Shown here piece by piece: positions 43,900-58,199 of a stretch of 64,000 nt of DNA. The notes beneath the pieces were generated by a model that had not been told where the DNA came from, made no database searches, and worked only from the letters and a program-made list of their open reading frames with translations. The stretch's first letter is position 1. The number at the start of each line of letters is the position of its first letter. Source of the DNA: Amyelois transitella. Taxonomy: Eukaryota > Arthropoda > Insecta > Lepidoptera > Pyralidae. Location of the stretch: positions 1,203,001 to 1,267,000 of the forward strand of contig NC_083505.1 of the NCBI RefSeq assembly GCF_032362555.1, given 5' to 3'. The translations under genes were made by a program, and so were the position numbers.

Positions 43900-46800
43900 C
43901 TCAGAACATAACTATACTTATTTGTAAGACTGGAATTATTTAAAAGTATTATGACATTGAACTTACTTAAGGCGTTGAAATATAGAATCCTAAATAAGAT
44001 TTCAGACATTCATAGCAACATATTTCAGAACTTAACAAAACTATGCTTAACAGTAGACATTTTGAAGACAGTGCTGGACTGTTCAGAAGTGATATTGCAT
44101 AGCAAACTCAATTAAGGCGCTGAAATAGATCCCGAATCACATTTCAAGTTAGAATTTGTTTTGCACCGGCTTCAGTAATAGTTGGAAGGTAATAAGGAGA
44201 CGGCACGAGACAGCGCGAGATGAGAGGCCGGTACGTGAGCTGAATACTCGGCGGGGGAAATTTGCCGCAAATACGGATAATCCCACACGGCAGGGCAAAG
44301 CTCTAGTTTACATCGCAGACGATGCAGAGACACCACCTCGTTTTAACGGTCTTATAAACTTAGTCCTTCAACATATACTTACTATTTAAATACCTATAAA
44401 GCTTCAGTGGTATTATGATCCATGGTGTCAATAGCCATCAACTAACATTCAATCCAAAACGATACAAGACACGGCATACAAGCAAAGCTTATTATTAATG
44501 TTGTAAAGGTGACTCTCTACATTAAAATACATACTTCAGTGGAACCAACTAAAATTTTAACAATACCAAAGCCTTTCCAACCAAACTACTACTATCAATG
44601 TACCAAAGCTTTTGGGAAAATCTATACACAAACCTGCCCTATTTTATACAATATCAATATCAAATACTATGTCAATCAGAGGCGTGTGGGGATTCTGGAT
44701 TCTACTCTCTACTAAATCAAGTACGATGTCCATATGCTATTATAGATGCTTCGCATTTTAAAATTCGAAATACTGTGAATTAAATAAATTCAATAAAATG
44801 GAGACCATGGAAGAGAAAAAAACGAGAAATATCATTAAAGCAAACAAAATATTTTAACTAAATGAAAAACGTTTAAAACGAAGTTGTTACCGGTAGGGCA
44901 ACCGGCATGCAGCCCCTTCGGCGCCACACGATACGACATGAAAACTGATAAAATATTTAGAGCTTGGTATTAAAACTCGCGAGGGGAGAGTAGAAAGCAA
45001 ATTTACTACCACTGGGAATACGAATTTTGCCACGTAAGTTTTAAATGTAGCGTAAATGCGATGGCGAGCTGGTGCAGATACGAGGTGGGTAGAATTGAAT
45101 GCACCACAGGGAATATTCCGTATCTCCGCATTCCTTTGACGTCCTCAGTTAGAGCGGCGCTCATTAGTGAGATTGCATCCAGTAATTGCTGGAGTAATAT
45201 GGAATTATAATTACTGAAGAGCATTTCATTGAAAGTTCTTTTTATAATTCTAAACAGGTCAGCGTTTATCTAGTTAAGTACGTACAGCAATGTCTAAAAA
45301 AATAACAATCTTGAAGAATTGAGGAATTAGAAAACATTGCTATATCGTATTAAGTCATAAATATTTACAACAAGGAATAAGTAGAAGGTTACATAAAGAA
45401 ATAAATGACTTTTCACTTTGCCTTTGTCTACAATTAAAAAACAATGACATAGATACGTAGCAAACACATTAGGTACGCATAATCTCTACACAATTAAGCA
45501 GCAAATTTTACGAATTATATATCTTGCATTTTGAAAAGGAATAATTTTTAAATAACGCTCATGAAATCCCAGTTATTTATTCCCCAGCCTTCCTGACCCA
45601 AACGCACACTCAACTCAATCGGCGAAAGAGGTTTACATAAATTTGAACAAGCCGAAACATGAAGAGGGAGGGTTTGAGACCAATAATGACGGGCATATCC
45701 TCATCCCTCGAGCTCCTGTTGCGTCCGGAAGCGAGGGATCCTAACTTGTTGAGTTCAATTTAATTCGAATAATCACCCCTGAACAATTACGTACCTACTT
45801 TGTAATCCCTCAACTCAATGGTGTCAAGTGTGTTGGCACAATGAAGCACTTAAATATTATTGGTAAGCTGTTAATTCAGTCGGATTGCGATCACCCTTAT
45901 TTGTTTCGTACATATGGAATTTTGAAAGACATATACGCATTAATATTTTAAGAAAAAGATGAAGGAGATACTTCAAGAAAAAGCCGGTCAAGTAAAAGAT
46001 TTACAGACAGGCATCTGTGTTACATGGTTCCGATTTTTGTTCCTTTAGAATTAAAACAATGCCATTAGTATTACAACTATTATGTCATGATCGCGTGTTA
46101 GAACTTCATTATGCTAACCCATTACGAAATCAAAGACTGTACAATTGAAAATAACGACCAAAATACATTTTATAAAATCAAGTGACTATAAAAAGTAACG
46201 CAGACAGTGTATGACGAAGTTAATTATATGATTAGTGTCAATTCCGACCTCAGATCCAGACTGGTATGTTTTGACTGCGCAAAATGGTGGACGCATGTAG
46301 TAATATCACGATGAACAAAATGGTGGACTAATGCAGTATAATGTTTAATCAATACCCCAACTACAGTTTACCCGATACAGAGTTCAATATCACGGATAAG
46401 ATACATATGGCACCACTGGTATATAAAACAACTCTAAACAAGCCGGCGGCATCTATTCGTCTTTTACGAATCAACATTTCCTAGGTGAACTGCTAAAAAA
46501 AGCATGTAACAAGGAGAATTTAAGTAAGCAGGAACGAACAATTGTCGTTTTCAAGAGAAAAAAAAAACATCTTAACCGACAAATAACATTACTTGATAGA
46601 CCATCTTAACATTATCACATTATATTCTCGTCTTATTGCCAAACCATGAAGATGATGTTTAGAAAATATCTGCAGACATTTACCTGCCAATACTTTGGAA
46701 CTGATACCACGTGTTAATGACATAACATTCATTGAAAAGACCGGCCGGCAAGCGATGACGTACCGGCCGGCTTGCCAAGATACTGGTAAAGTTTGTAAAG

Positions 46801-48560
46801 TTGGCACAAGACCAATATCTGAACTGGTCATATAATCAATGTAATAAGCTTTGCAGGCAGTTACCAAGCTGGAACAACATGACGATCTTCACCTTAACTT
46901 GAGAAACATGCATTTTTTAATAAATGTAATTAATAACTAGTTGGTAACGTTTATGGCATGAAATTAAGTAGAGATCACGATCAAGCAACACATAATACAG
47001 AGAGTTTGACTTCAGTGAAGACAACGGTATCACCAATAGTTTTGATAGAAAATCGCCGATTTGACATCCACTGGAGCAGCTGTCCCAACCTGCTGGTAAT
47101 ACGGGTGCACGGCATGAGTGGCAGAAGCACTGCATCACCGAGTCCCGAACCAATCCTATGAGCATGATGACAGATTCAAATTGACTATCTAACGAAGTGA
47201 CGGAGTCGCGTCGCGGCACCAGCGGACTGCGCGACTCTCGCCCGGAAACTGACATACCGGGGGGAGGGTTTCGGTCGATAGCTATACCCTTCGTCCCGCA
47301 TCCCCGCCCTGCGGACCCACCCCCGTTCACCCCTTGAGCACTACCGTCCCTAACTTGATAACCCGCACAAGAAAATAAGCCTACCAAATGGAAAAATAAT
47401 GTCATTCACGTCGTCTATTACTTTATGTCAGTTTTTTCGTGACGGGGTTTGGAAGACCTTATAAGAGTAGTCTATAAAACTTTCATTGGTGTCCTGAATG
47501 TTATAAAATAATACAACATATAGATACAGAATATTTAAGATATAGAGCTATGAAATCTATAAATTAGCTGGACTGAATGAAATTCAAGGGCGAATTCAGG
47601 TTGGTTTTCTGTAAAATTTTCCACCTAGAAACAACGAATGTCATAACAAGGGAAAGGCAGACTAATTTAAGAGCCGCCCAGACTCGTGCGGGTCTCGACG
47701 GACTTTGCGCTCATAAAAACGCAGAACTGTAGAGGGGCGGTGGGCGACACGTAGAGGGTGCAGAGAGGGGTACCATGCGGAGGTTCCACCGCCGTCTCGG
47801 CGCCGCCACCCGCAGCCAATTAACAACCGGCAACGCCACGTTGAATTTGTTTCGCCACTCGGATTGCTTCCGATTGATTTCATACCTCAGAATCTATCAT
47901 CGGCGATCGAGTCTTACTTAACACCTCTTGAATTCTCTCATTACATTTTCCACAAATAACCTTGAAGATCACAAACTGAATTTTATTTACGAAAATTTCT
48001 AGAGAGGATAAAAATTATGGATCATGATGATAAAAAATAAGCAAGCGATGTAAAAATATGAAATATCATACTGCACAACGATCATGGTGCCGTAACCCCG
48101 TGCACCGGTTACAACGATGGCCGTGGTGCGCTAGCATCGATCGATTCCGGCCAACAACCCCCAAGGACTCCCCCTACGATAATAACTGGGAATTCCAGGA
48201 GAAAGCCACCAATGCACTAAAGTCCTGAACACAGTCTGGAAATACCACTGCTTGGCGACAGCCTGGCTGTCGACCACAGCTTTCCGAGAAGCAATTCATG
48301 ACGGATATCATCGGCGTATGTGATAAAGAATATTAATAACTTTAATTTTTTTATAACCTATATTTGTATTTTAAAAAAAAGTGTCATTCATCTAGAGGAA
48401 GATAACTTAAAGTAATCATTGTCGGTAGTTAATTCCGGGTTTGTTTGAAATGACTATTAAAATATCTTAATCCAAAGTGTTAAATGAATTCTGTCTAAAG
48501 GTACTGGAGTTACTGGACATTATTTTCTAATTAAGTAAGGTGGCATAACGCCAAGATTAG
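43900..48560. other. Unique region, no gene recognised
   Basis: AT-rich sequence with small GC-rich islands at 44160-44340, 47200-47340 and 47670-47860. Open frames inside these islands carry no family motif. They could be leader exons or promoters of a stathmin isoform, but no donor pair supports this. Confidence 0.3.
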
Positions 48561-48569
48561 ACTTGCAAT

Positions 48570-49215
48570 TAGGGATGTGACATTGCTGATAAAAAATCGA
48601 TTTTTATATAATCGATTTATTTTTTAAGTATGAAAAATCGATTAACAAATAATCGATTTTTCGTAAGAAAATAATCGATTTTATTATATTGAGAGATTTT
48701 TTCCTAATTTTTCAATTTATGTCAAAATAAACGCCATTTACATTATATCAATAGATTTATTCATTAAAAATAAACAACAGAAACAGAAAGTTCTTATAAA
48801 ATCAACACAAATTAAAGTTTTTAACAATCAAGTTTGAAAAATGAAGTTTCAGCAACGAATAATGAATAAAATATCAACCGAATGTCGGTAAAATACTGTT
48901 CATCGACTAATTCCATCTAGAAAATGTTTGATTAAATTAATCATCTAAACTGTTTTAAGAGCACAGAAAGAATGCACAGATGGCGTTGATGTAATATTAT
49001 GGAGCTATGATAGTATTCTTTGGCAGTTCGCGTTCCGGGCTCCAAGCCAGAAGACAAAAACGTAATGTTGGAGTGCATTTATTGTATGATTATAAAAATC
49101 GATTTTTAATCGATTATTAATTTAAAAAAAATCATGTACAAAAATCGATTTTTCCATTAAAAAAATCGATTTTTAATCGATTTTTTCCATAATCGATTTT
49201 TTTTTCACATTCCTA
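48570..49215. mobile_element. hAT-type MITE with ATCGAT-centred repeats
   Basis: Ends are TAGGGATGTGA and TCACATTCCTA, an 11-bp terminal inverted repeat with one mismatch. They are flanked by the exact 8-bp duplication CTTGCAAT (48562-48569 and 49216-49223), the hAT signature. Both subterminal parts carry repeated aaaatcgattttt-type motifs, about eleven ATCGAT cores in all. The 646-bp element has no transposase frame. Confidence 0.88.
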
Positions 49216-50116
49216 CTTGCAATGAACAAACCCATTTTCAGTTTTTGGACAGCTTTATTTAATCGACTTAAGTGTTAATGGCGGCCAACGTGGGGCTTGG
49301 GTAAAATATTTTTAGGTTTAAATACCGAATATAGTTTCGTGGAAAAAACAATAGTGGCAGCCACCTTGATGCAAGTTCAATTTTTACCGTTCCAATGTTA
49401 CCATTGCTATAACAAAATTAAAGCAAAAAAATAAGTTTCAGATAATGTCTGTCATTCTATAACGATGAAATGCGTCACGGGAAAATATGAACCTAATTAT
49501 GTATCCTGTTTTGTAGCGGCAACAAGTTGAGTCACGTGCCGGCTGGATTTTCTGGGAATATAATTTGGAAGTAGCGGCGCGCGTCCTCCTGCCACGGCAG
49601 TCGTATCGATTTTGCCTTGTTTCAGGCTTTGTTTAAACATCAGTGAGTGTTGCCTAACATTCTTATACAACCGATATGTGGATGTCTTCATTTCTTTTCT
49701 CTGCTAGGGAAAACTAAAGAAAGGACTTGGATTTTTCTGATGATAATTGTTGTAGATTGGGTAATATTTACTTTAAGATAAACAACAAAGATAGGGTAAC
49801 TAATTCTGCGCTTTCTCCAAAGCTAACCCCAGATAAAGTATGTTCTGAAAGCAACGCCTTTAAGTATGAGGATAAGCTTTATCAAACAGTATACCTAATG
49901 GAGAATTTAAATTAAGGAGTAATATTTGAACTTTTTGAAACAGTTCTCAAAGTCAAAAAAACATTTTGCATACAAGATTCGCTGGTAATTATTGTTATTA
50001 CAATTATCTTGCTTCATTACTTTAATGTATTAAATCGTTAAAGACTTAATCGGACAAAACGCGCAAATCGTGCAATGTTTTCGATTTTTTTATTTTATTT
50101 TAAGGCTCTTTGTCTT

Positions 50117-50258
50117 ATCCATACATATATCTATGTCCCTTGCGGGCTAGACACGTTCAACTGTATGGCTTCATGATGGAATTGAGATTCAAATAGTGAC
50201 AGGTTGCTAACCCATCGCCTACAAGAGTAATCCCAAGTTTATAAGCCTATCCTTAATC
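50117..50258 (-). mobile_element. Decayed SINE copy (TATG-tail family)
   Basis: Inverted copy keeping tatgtcccttgcgggctaga and tgagattcaaatagtgacag, with an internal deletion of the central stem. Confidence 0.65.
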
Positions 50259-51679
50259 GTCTTTTTCTTTTTAGTCTTATTTATGTTTCATACAAATCAG
50301 AACATCCATTAGAAATTAAAAACAATGAATAAACATCCAACTTTTCAAAGCCTACCGCTACGGCTTCGTGTTTATCGATAATTTGAATGTATAGCAAACT
50401 GTACGTCGTAAAAACAAACTGTTACCGACGTTTGATGGTAAATTTATTCTACGAGTATACCATCGTGATAAAATTTGTTAGGCTGGGCAGCAACTTTATT
50501 AATATTTTAAGTATGAAAGTGTGCTTGTGTGGCCGTCTTTAACGTCATAACCACTGAAGTGATTGAGATGAGCAAAGAGTAGTTTAGTAGAGTTATTTCA
50601 CGCAGGCAAAAGCTATCATTCTTATGTAGTGAATGATGAAACGCTTCTATTGTCCTTAAAACTGTTTCATGTATGAGAAGGGGTTTTTACCGGTTTCATC
50701 TATCCTGTTTTTCAAATAAAACTTCTTCAACTAAATATATGTTTTCCTTGTCATTATTAAATGTGAGATCCAGCATTAATTGGATTATATTGGCTTCTTT
50801 CGCGAAAAAAGTCTCCATATATTTTCCGCAATGACAATATTATGCTTCAAATTACGTTTCCGTAACATAATCGTGAACCTTTTCATATTCCGGATATTTG
50901 GAGTACGAAACGATGCAAGGTGGGACTCCTCAAGAGAATTTTACTTTGTATTTGACATTTCTTCGAAATCGTTCTTTTTTAAATCGTATACTTTTTTAAA
51001 TTGATTTAATATTTGCCATGATTTTTTTTACAACTGTTAATCTTCTTCTTCGTCGTTACCTACAAAAATATTGTTTAATAATTTGTTTTTTACAACTGTT
51101 AATAAATCCATAAAACTATTTTCGACTTCGACAATCAGACGAGGTAAGAATGAGAGCAACCTGGGATAGTCATAGTCACAGCATGAAAATATGTCTGACA
51201 GACATCACCTCGCTTTAATAAGAAGACTCAAGAAATAAATTTTAAATAATTTCGTTTGTATAACCTCATTCTTAATCATAAATTAATGAAACGTAGTACT
51301 GATTTCACATTATGTATCGGGTCGAGAATTAATTTATTTCAGCCACGTCCGCCGGAGAAGTAATCAGAGTTCAAAAGTTTCCTCATTAATATTGACTAAG
51401 ATCTTTTAATTATTCAAAGTATTTCGCTTCTGTTTTTCTTTTGGTTATCAGTACAAATTCAATATAATAAGAATTAAAAAAACCCAACGCAACCGCTATT
51501 CCCCTCATAATAGCTTAATATGGTTTGAGGTATGCAAGGATTTCCGAGTACAATAAAACATATCCATAGATGTAAAATAAAATTGTAACTGAGTGATGTC
51601 TGTACTTGAACGATATTGCTCAAAAAAGATGGGGATCTATTTAAGAGCAACAGAAGCCACAATATCTGGCTGTCTGTAT

Positions 51680-51816
51680 ATTTGTAGCAGCATAAAACGA
51701 AAACTATTGCTCCGATTTAAATGCGGTTGTCTGGGGTGTGTCCGGCTTGGACCAACTTAAAAAATGGTATATAAAAATTTCGCCCCTTACTCCTCTAAGG
51801 TGGCAATACAGCTAGT
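51680..51816 (+). mobile_element. Helitron-like element end
   Basis: Includes cagcataaaacgaaaactat and ends ggcaatacagctagt (CTAGT), the Helitron terminus. Confidence 0.5.
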
Positions 51817-54800
51817 TATAATATGAAATAATTTATAATTAACTCATCTATAATGAATCTATATAAATCTAATAATGAAGTTATATCAGATCACAATAGT
51901 GATATTCAAGAACCAGTACTCTTCAGATTAGCCCCGGATGCGTCGCACCCTCACCAGGTCGTTATACGGACATCTGACAACAGTTTGCCAACACCGAGAG
52001 CAGCGGATATTGGAGCCATTTGAGAGGCGACATCTTTCAAAGTGTTGTTAGTGACTAGGCAATAAAATGAACAGCAAATTGTCGTAGGTATAGTACAACT
52101 ACGACACTTAGAAATAAGGCGGGTTTTCGGAAAACATTTCATTTTTAGTAAAAAGTCTCAGGGTTATCTTAATTTAAACGACAATAGTTTTCCAATTTAC
52201 TGCCATATGTTTATTAAATAAAATATCAGTCTTAATAACTGTCTGATTAGAAATAAAAGTTCGTGTTTCAAAAGGTTCTCTAGAAAAAAGAGAAGATGGT
52301 ACAAAGGTGTCATCACAAACTTTGGTTGGCAAACGATAACAAAACCGAGGTCTACTGCAAAAATTATCGTAGAACTAACTAAACCAACAAAATCACACGT
52401 AAGCCGATCCTAAACACTATTTCTACATTTTTCGTAAGACCCCCTAGGTGTCGCAGGTGTATTAGAAATTATTACCCAAAATCCCCGGATCAAGTGTAAT
52501 ATCGTCCTTTTGACCCAATACTGGGCGTATTTTGCAATCTAACCTCGTGATCATGGAAACCTACGGACAGCGGAACTCCAATTGCCTCTTTTTCATATTG
52601 AAATGTCCTCAGACTTTAAATTTGAATATGATTTTTTAATAGCTCAAGTCGTTGATAACAGAGTTGATTTAGAGAGTCGTTCTTGCCTCAACAATAGGGT
52701 TATCCAGATTATCCCACCAAAAATTGTTGGTGAAATAATTACTCTTTATTGTACCAAGAGAAAAAAGAAAAACGGAACATTTAAAGAAAAACAAGCTATG
52801 ACGTACGAAGCCGGACTTATCGCTAATGCAATCTCTTCCAGTCAACATAAGGGTGGAAAGAAACTAAAGCAAAGAAGGTTATCTTTATTTTTATTAAATA
52901 GTAAATTCCCCCTCTATTTTCCTGGGTTCATGATCTGCCTCTCGGAAGATCGGATCACGTATTAATGCTCAGTGATACTCAAAGCCTTGAAATGTCGGGA
53001 AGCTTAGCCCTTGATCGAAAACACAACGAGGTTGCAACTAAGAATACACAAAAAAATTTCGAGATAGAATCTAAATCAAGGCATCAAATTAGCTTTTCTT
53101 ATAGGCACATTTTCGCTTCCGCTTTCCGCTAGCCACTGAGAACAAGGAGTCTCCCCAGTCCACGGACGCCACCCGCGAACGGTGTAAAGGGAATGACACA
53201 CGCAAGGATCGATCAAGGCCAGACGCCCACGTCGAGTTTGTCTGGCTCGCATGTGTTTCTTTATACAGATAGCCCTCAGCCTTCCAACAAAGGGATGGCA
53301 AACCAGTTGGATTTCCGTGTTGATGCATTCAAGGTTCTGAATAAATAATAGCATTTATTCGATTATTGAAATAACTTTGGTATGAATTCCTGTAAGTGAT
53401 GTAGACTCGTGTAAACTGGCGAAGAAAGAAACAACACACGAAAAGAATATAAAGAAACTAAAAATACAAACAGCCTACTTACTCAACTAGAGAAGGTCAA
53501 TATCCTAGCCAAGAGAACAAACAATAACAGCAAAAATTATGAATCACAGCTATTTTATCTCAACAAAAAGTTTACAATCGGACAGTCTAATTCTAATGAC
53601 GTTCTACGATGTAAATAACAGAAAATTGCTGTGAATCATAAATACAGGCGTTTTGGTGAACAACTCCTAGCAGGTTATTTTGATGTCATGGTTACATTTC
53701 CTGGAAACTTTATTATACAGAGAGGTGTTTATACCTTTCACAATGCGATTTTGATATTTTTGTTAATTCTAAACGAATACAGAAACAGCATCAGGACCGG
53801 ATCTTGCAAAATAAAACACTTAGCGTTTTCGACGGAAAATTATATCTACGATTAAATCTAACGAAGTTGCAAATAAAAGGTTACGTACAAATTTGACCAC
53901 CACTACAGTTACAGACAATGAGGGCATGGCCGAGGAGTCTCAGACCACAGGGTTCAACCACTCGTGGAACACGACACCAGAAGCCATATTAATTCGCGAC
54001 CCTGCCAATCCGGGGCACGGATTAGATTATGCTAGGTGTTACGAGTAACATTTGTAAGTTACCTTGATGATATAACAGTAATATCGTAAATTGCAAAGAT
54101 ATATAAAATCCAATTACATAATTTTATTGCTTTTTCTTGAGATATCTCCTGTTAATATACATATACTGTAAATTAAAAAAGAATTTGACATACCATTATT
54201 TAACATACGATATATTTGATTTGTATAGGAACTCATAAAAATTTTTAGATCGATTGTAAAAGTTGTTTAGACTTTATTTCAGGGCAATCGTTATAAAAAC
54301 CAAACATTACTCTAACCCACATTCGCAATAAAGACAAAATATTTGTAATGTTTGTAACGAATAAACTCAGCTCAAAAACTAGGCTGATATTCACGAAATT
54401 TGGTACAGAATAGACCTTCAGGCGTGACATAGGCTATTTTTCCCGGTGCAAGAGCTAGTACAATATCAATTACGGCCTAAAAAGAAGAAATCGGCTAAGT
54501 CGCTTCTGCTAGCGTAATCACAATAAAGACAAACGACGTTGGCAGTCCAAATAAAGCAATAAAGTAATTAAGGGGAGGTGATTCAGGCTCGTTAAACATC
54601 TTATTGGAAAAGCCATTGCATAGGGGTGGGGCACATCCCTGGGGAAAGGAAATGCACAAATCGGATTATTCGACCTCGAAAGATACTTGCAGTTAAATGA
54701 GCTATAGCGGCATGAAATATGTAGATCCTACTAGAAATAACACATTATTTCAAATCAAATTCAAATCAAATCAAATCTCTTTATTGCGGAAACACAGGTA

Positions 54801-55014
54801 GAAAAGATGATGCAAAACAGTTTGTGTCACTGTGATCTGTCTTCACAAGACGTACAATAATTCAGTCAGATAATTTTTTTTTCATTTTGAATTTAAAATC
54901 ATTCAATAATAAATTAAAAATCAAAATTTCGCCTTAATTTATACTTAATTAAAAATAATATATATTTAGCAATAATGTCATCAATTAATATTTAATAAAA
55001 ATAACATATAATAA

Positions 55015-56835
55015 TTATGTCACAATATCTTTTAAAAAGTCATTGACGCTATAATAGCACTTATCAGTTAGTAATAATTTTATTTCCTTTTTAAATGTTA
55101 CTATGTCCATTTTTTTTAGATAATCCGGTAATTTGTTAAAAATAATAGGAGCCATACCAATCACACTCTTGCCAAGCATAGCAGTCTTATGACCTCCAGT
55201 TGCCAGTTTTAGTTGATATTGGGATCTCAAATTATTTGGTCTCTTTCTAGTGTCTATTAATTTTTGAAATAAGTGCGGATTAGATTTAACAAAAATACAT
55301 ATTTCCATTATATAAACACAGGGTAGTGTTAAAAGTTTAAGTGTTTTAAAAATAGGTACACAACTTTCCATTGACTTTAGTCCACACATTGATCTGAGAC
55401 ATCTTTTTTGAGCTTTAAATACTTTGTCATTTTCACGTGAGTTACCCCAAAATATTACACCATAACTTAGATGTGGCGTTACCATACCGTGGTAAGCTAC
55501 AAGTGTAACATCCAATTTGACTTTTTTGGATAATCTGAATAATGCATAAGCTGATTTATGTAACTTTTTACATATTGATTCAATGTGAGAATCCCATGTT
55601 AATTTGCTGTCAACTTTAAGTCCTAAAAATCTAGTTTCTTGCACTTCTTCTATGTTCAGATTATTGTATTTCACACAAATATTTAAAGGTAGTTTTTTGT
55701 TGTAAAAATGCATTAGTTTTGTTTTTTGCAAATTGATTTTCAAATTATTTATGTCTAACCATTTAATTATATCATTTAATGTATTATTTACGTCCAATTC
55801 ATAACAATTCGGGTCAACGCATTTTATCACAGCAGTACTGTCATCAGCGAATAAAACCATATTTTGCTTAATGTTCAAAGGCAATATATAAATGAGGAAC
55901 AGTAACGGTCCTAGGACACTTCCTTGAGGAACGCCAAATCTGTTTAGTTTATAGTTTGACACATTATTTGTTTCTTGTTTTGTTTTATGACATAGACTAG
56001 TTAATTTTACACATTGCATTCTATTATTTAAGTAAGACTTTATTAAGTTTAATACATTTCCTCTTATTCCATACTTATCTAATTTGTTTATCAGTCTTTT
56101 ACGATTGACATAGTCAAAAGCTTGTGTCATATCAGTATACATAACACAAACAGGATTACGATTATCTACATTTTTCATAACAATTTCAATTAAGTCATAT
56201 ATTGCCATATTGATGGTTTTGTTTTTCCTGAATCCCTTTTGTTCGTCGCATAAAATATCATATTTCGTCAAGTAATTATAAAGAGCGTTGTACAAGTATT
56301 TTTCAAATATTTTTGTAAAGATAGACCCTAGCGCTATTTGTCTATAGTTGGACATGCGTTTTTTATCTCCTGTTTTATGGAGTGGTATTATAATTGTCGG
56401 CTTTAAATTATCAGGATAAACACCAGCCGATATAGACATATTTATCAAGTGAGCTAAATGATCTGCAATATCCTCGCAGACAAACTTTACAGCTTTTGTG
56501 GAGATATCATCATATCCAGTACTGTTGGTATTTTTTAATGTTTTTATAATTTTAATAATTTCTTCGACCATAATTGGCAACAAGAACATAGACTGCGGTT
56601 GAGCCTTTAGATCTACCTTATCTTGTAAGTTATTAGAGGAATTTTCAATTTTGTCAATAAAATAAGTATTAAAAGTGTCTGCCATTAAAATTGGTTCTGA
56701 TACTATGTTTCCTTCATTTTCAATCTCTAAAATAAAGTCTTTTTTGTTATTTTTATTATTTATAATTTGCCAAGTTGCCTTGGATTTATTTTGGGAATTA
56801 CTAATATATGAAGAATTTTGAACCCTTTGTGTCAT
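55015..56835 (-). pseudogene. LINE ORF2, reverse transcriptase half
   Basis: A 606-codon frame covers the linker and the whole reverse transcriptase: the TGYDDIS block, KPTIIIPLHKTGD, YRQIALGSIFTKIFE, DMTQAFDYVN, GVPQGSVLGPLLF, the catalytic VLFADDS (about 55840), and the ETRFLGLKVDSKL block. Typical of CR1/Jockey-group elements. It is separated from the endonuclease half by about 45 bases in another frame. Confidence 0.88.
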
Positions 56836-56880
56836 ATTTATAATTTTTTTTAATTTTTTGGAATAATTAACTAAGTTTAT

Positions 56881-57945
56881 TTAAGACTGACTGGATGGCG
56901 CTATTCTATGTTTCCATAACAGCAGTCTTTTCTTTTTAGAACAAATTTTAATCCCCTTTGAAACCCACCGCAAATTCTTTTTATTTCGGTTAACGGTTTG
57001 AATTTTAAAGGGAAAGCAAAGATCATAGATCATTTTGAAATTATCAAAGAAATAATCAAACGCTGTATTGATATCGTTTGTACTGTAAATGCCCTCAAAA
57101 GGGAAAGATTTTATATATTTTTTAAATAAATTCATATGCTCATTTGACAAATTTCTCCTTTTTACACGCCAGTTATATAATTCATTAATTTTATTAATGG
57201 GGATCTCTAAAATTTGGGCTGTGTGATCCGACAAAGCAAAATCAATTACTTGACTGTTGCATTGATCCCGTAAATTGTGAGCAAAATTATCAAGACAAGT
57301 TTGAGAGCTTGGTCTTGTAACTTCTTTGATTTGTAATTGAAGATTGTAATTCATGAGAAAATATTCAAAGTCTTGAGATAAATTATTTTTTACCAGTACA
57401 TTAATGTTAAAATCCCCACACATTATTATATTTTTATAAGAATTTTTATTATATAATGTCTTTAAAATTAAATCTAATTTTTCATAAAAAATGTCAAAAT
57501 CTTTTGAAGTAGATGGTCTGTATATACACAATATTACCATTTGATATTGGATTAATTCCGTTGCACAGCATTCCACAACACCAGGTACAGACAGTTCAGC
57601 TATATAATGCAACTCATTGTATCGAAAATATTTTTTTAATAATATACAAGTTCCACCACGTTTAATATCCGGTCTCGCATATACGGCTGCAGGAACATAA
57701 TTTGAAAGTTCTATTTCATCTTCGTCACCAGACCGTATAAAATGCTCCGATATGCAAATAATGTCAATGTCAATCTTCTGGTCAACTAATAATTCTATAT
57801 TTACAGTTAACAAATCTGATTTATTTAACAATCCCGCAATATTTTGATGTAAGATAGTTAATTTATTTCCCTTGGATTGATTTGCGAAAAAAATTTGTAC
57901 ACGTATTAACAATTGTGTCTTCAAATTCGGTGTTTTTAACGTCAT
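56881..57945 (-). pseudogene. LINE ORF2, endonuclease half
   Basis: Exonuclease-endonuclease-phosphatase fold: LHQNIAG, ISEHF, RRGGTCILLKK-like segment, YRPS, MCGDFNIN and ALSDHTAQIL are in the expected order. These cover the residues that bind metal and cut DNA. The frame ends in a stop at 56881 just before the reverse transcriptase half, so the polyprotein is broken by a small frameshift or deletion. Confidence 0.85.
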
Positions 57946-58135
57946 CCTCGGTCACTATACTAAATACTAGTTCTTTCAGGTCATCAAATATTTTTTTCAT
58001 ACCTTTGTTTTTAATTGTACCATATCGGACTGAGAACATGTCACAGTCGTAGGTGAGATTTAAATTAGAATCTAACAAATAGGCATAGTTATGTGTGTGT
58101 ATGTCCAGATATAATAAATTATTGAAACACTCCAA
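57863..58135 (-). pseudogene. Probable end of LINE ORF1
   Basis: A 90-codon frame overlaps the start of the endonuclease frame by about 80 bases. It has no motif I can name. Its position fits the C-terminal end of ORF1 of the same element, cut off by 5' truncation near 58140. Confidence 0.4.
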
Positions 58136-58199
58136 TCTCCAGGTGTTATGAATTGGAAACGGAAACGGTTAAAACGGTTCTAAAATAAATAAATAAATA

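Larger units (their letters stand above)
49220..54740. other. Repeat-poor region, no gene recognised
   Basis: Small frames, such as one on the plus strand at 52600-52965 and one on the minus strand at 53089-53328, have no recognisable motif. A decayed SINE lies at 50117-50258 and a Helitron-like end at 51680-51816. Confidence 0.35.
54745..58140 (-). mobile_element. Nearly complete CR1/Jockey-group LINE
   Basis: Minus strand: the end of a probable first open frame (58135 to about 57863), an apurinic-like endonuclease domain (57945-56881) and a reverse transcriptase (56835-55015), followed by a 3' UTR with AATAAAG and a TTTGA repeat tail (about 54745-54790). The 5' end is truncated near 58140. 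Both domains are recognisable in full, so the insertion is fairly young. Confidence 0.85.

Noticed and set aside
47200-47860. GC-rich islands as coding exons
   Set aside because: No matching splice borders or family motif in any frame; possibly promoters or leader exons, but unproven.
52600-52965. Open frame of about 120 codons on the plus strand
   Set aside because: No recognised motif and low-complexity Lys runs; not enough to call a gene.
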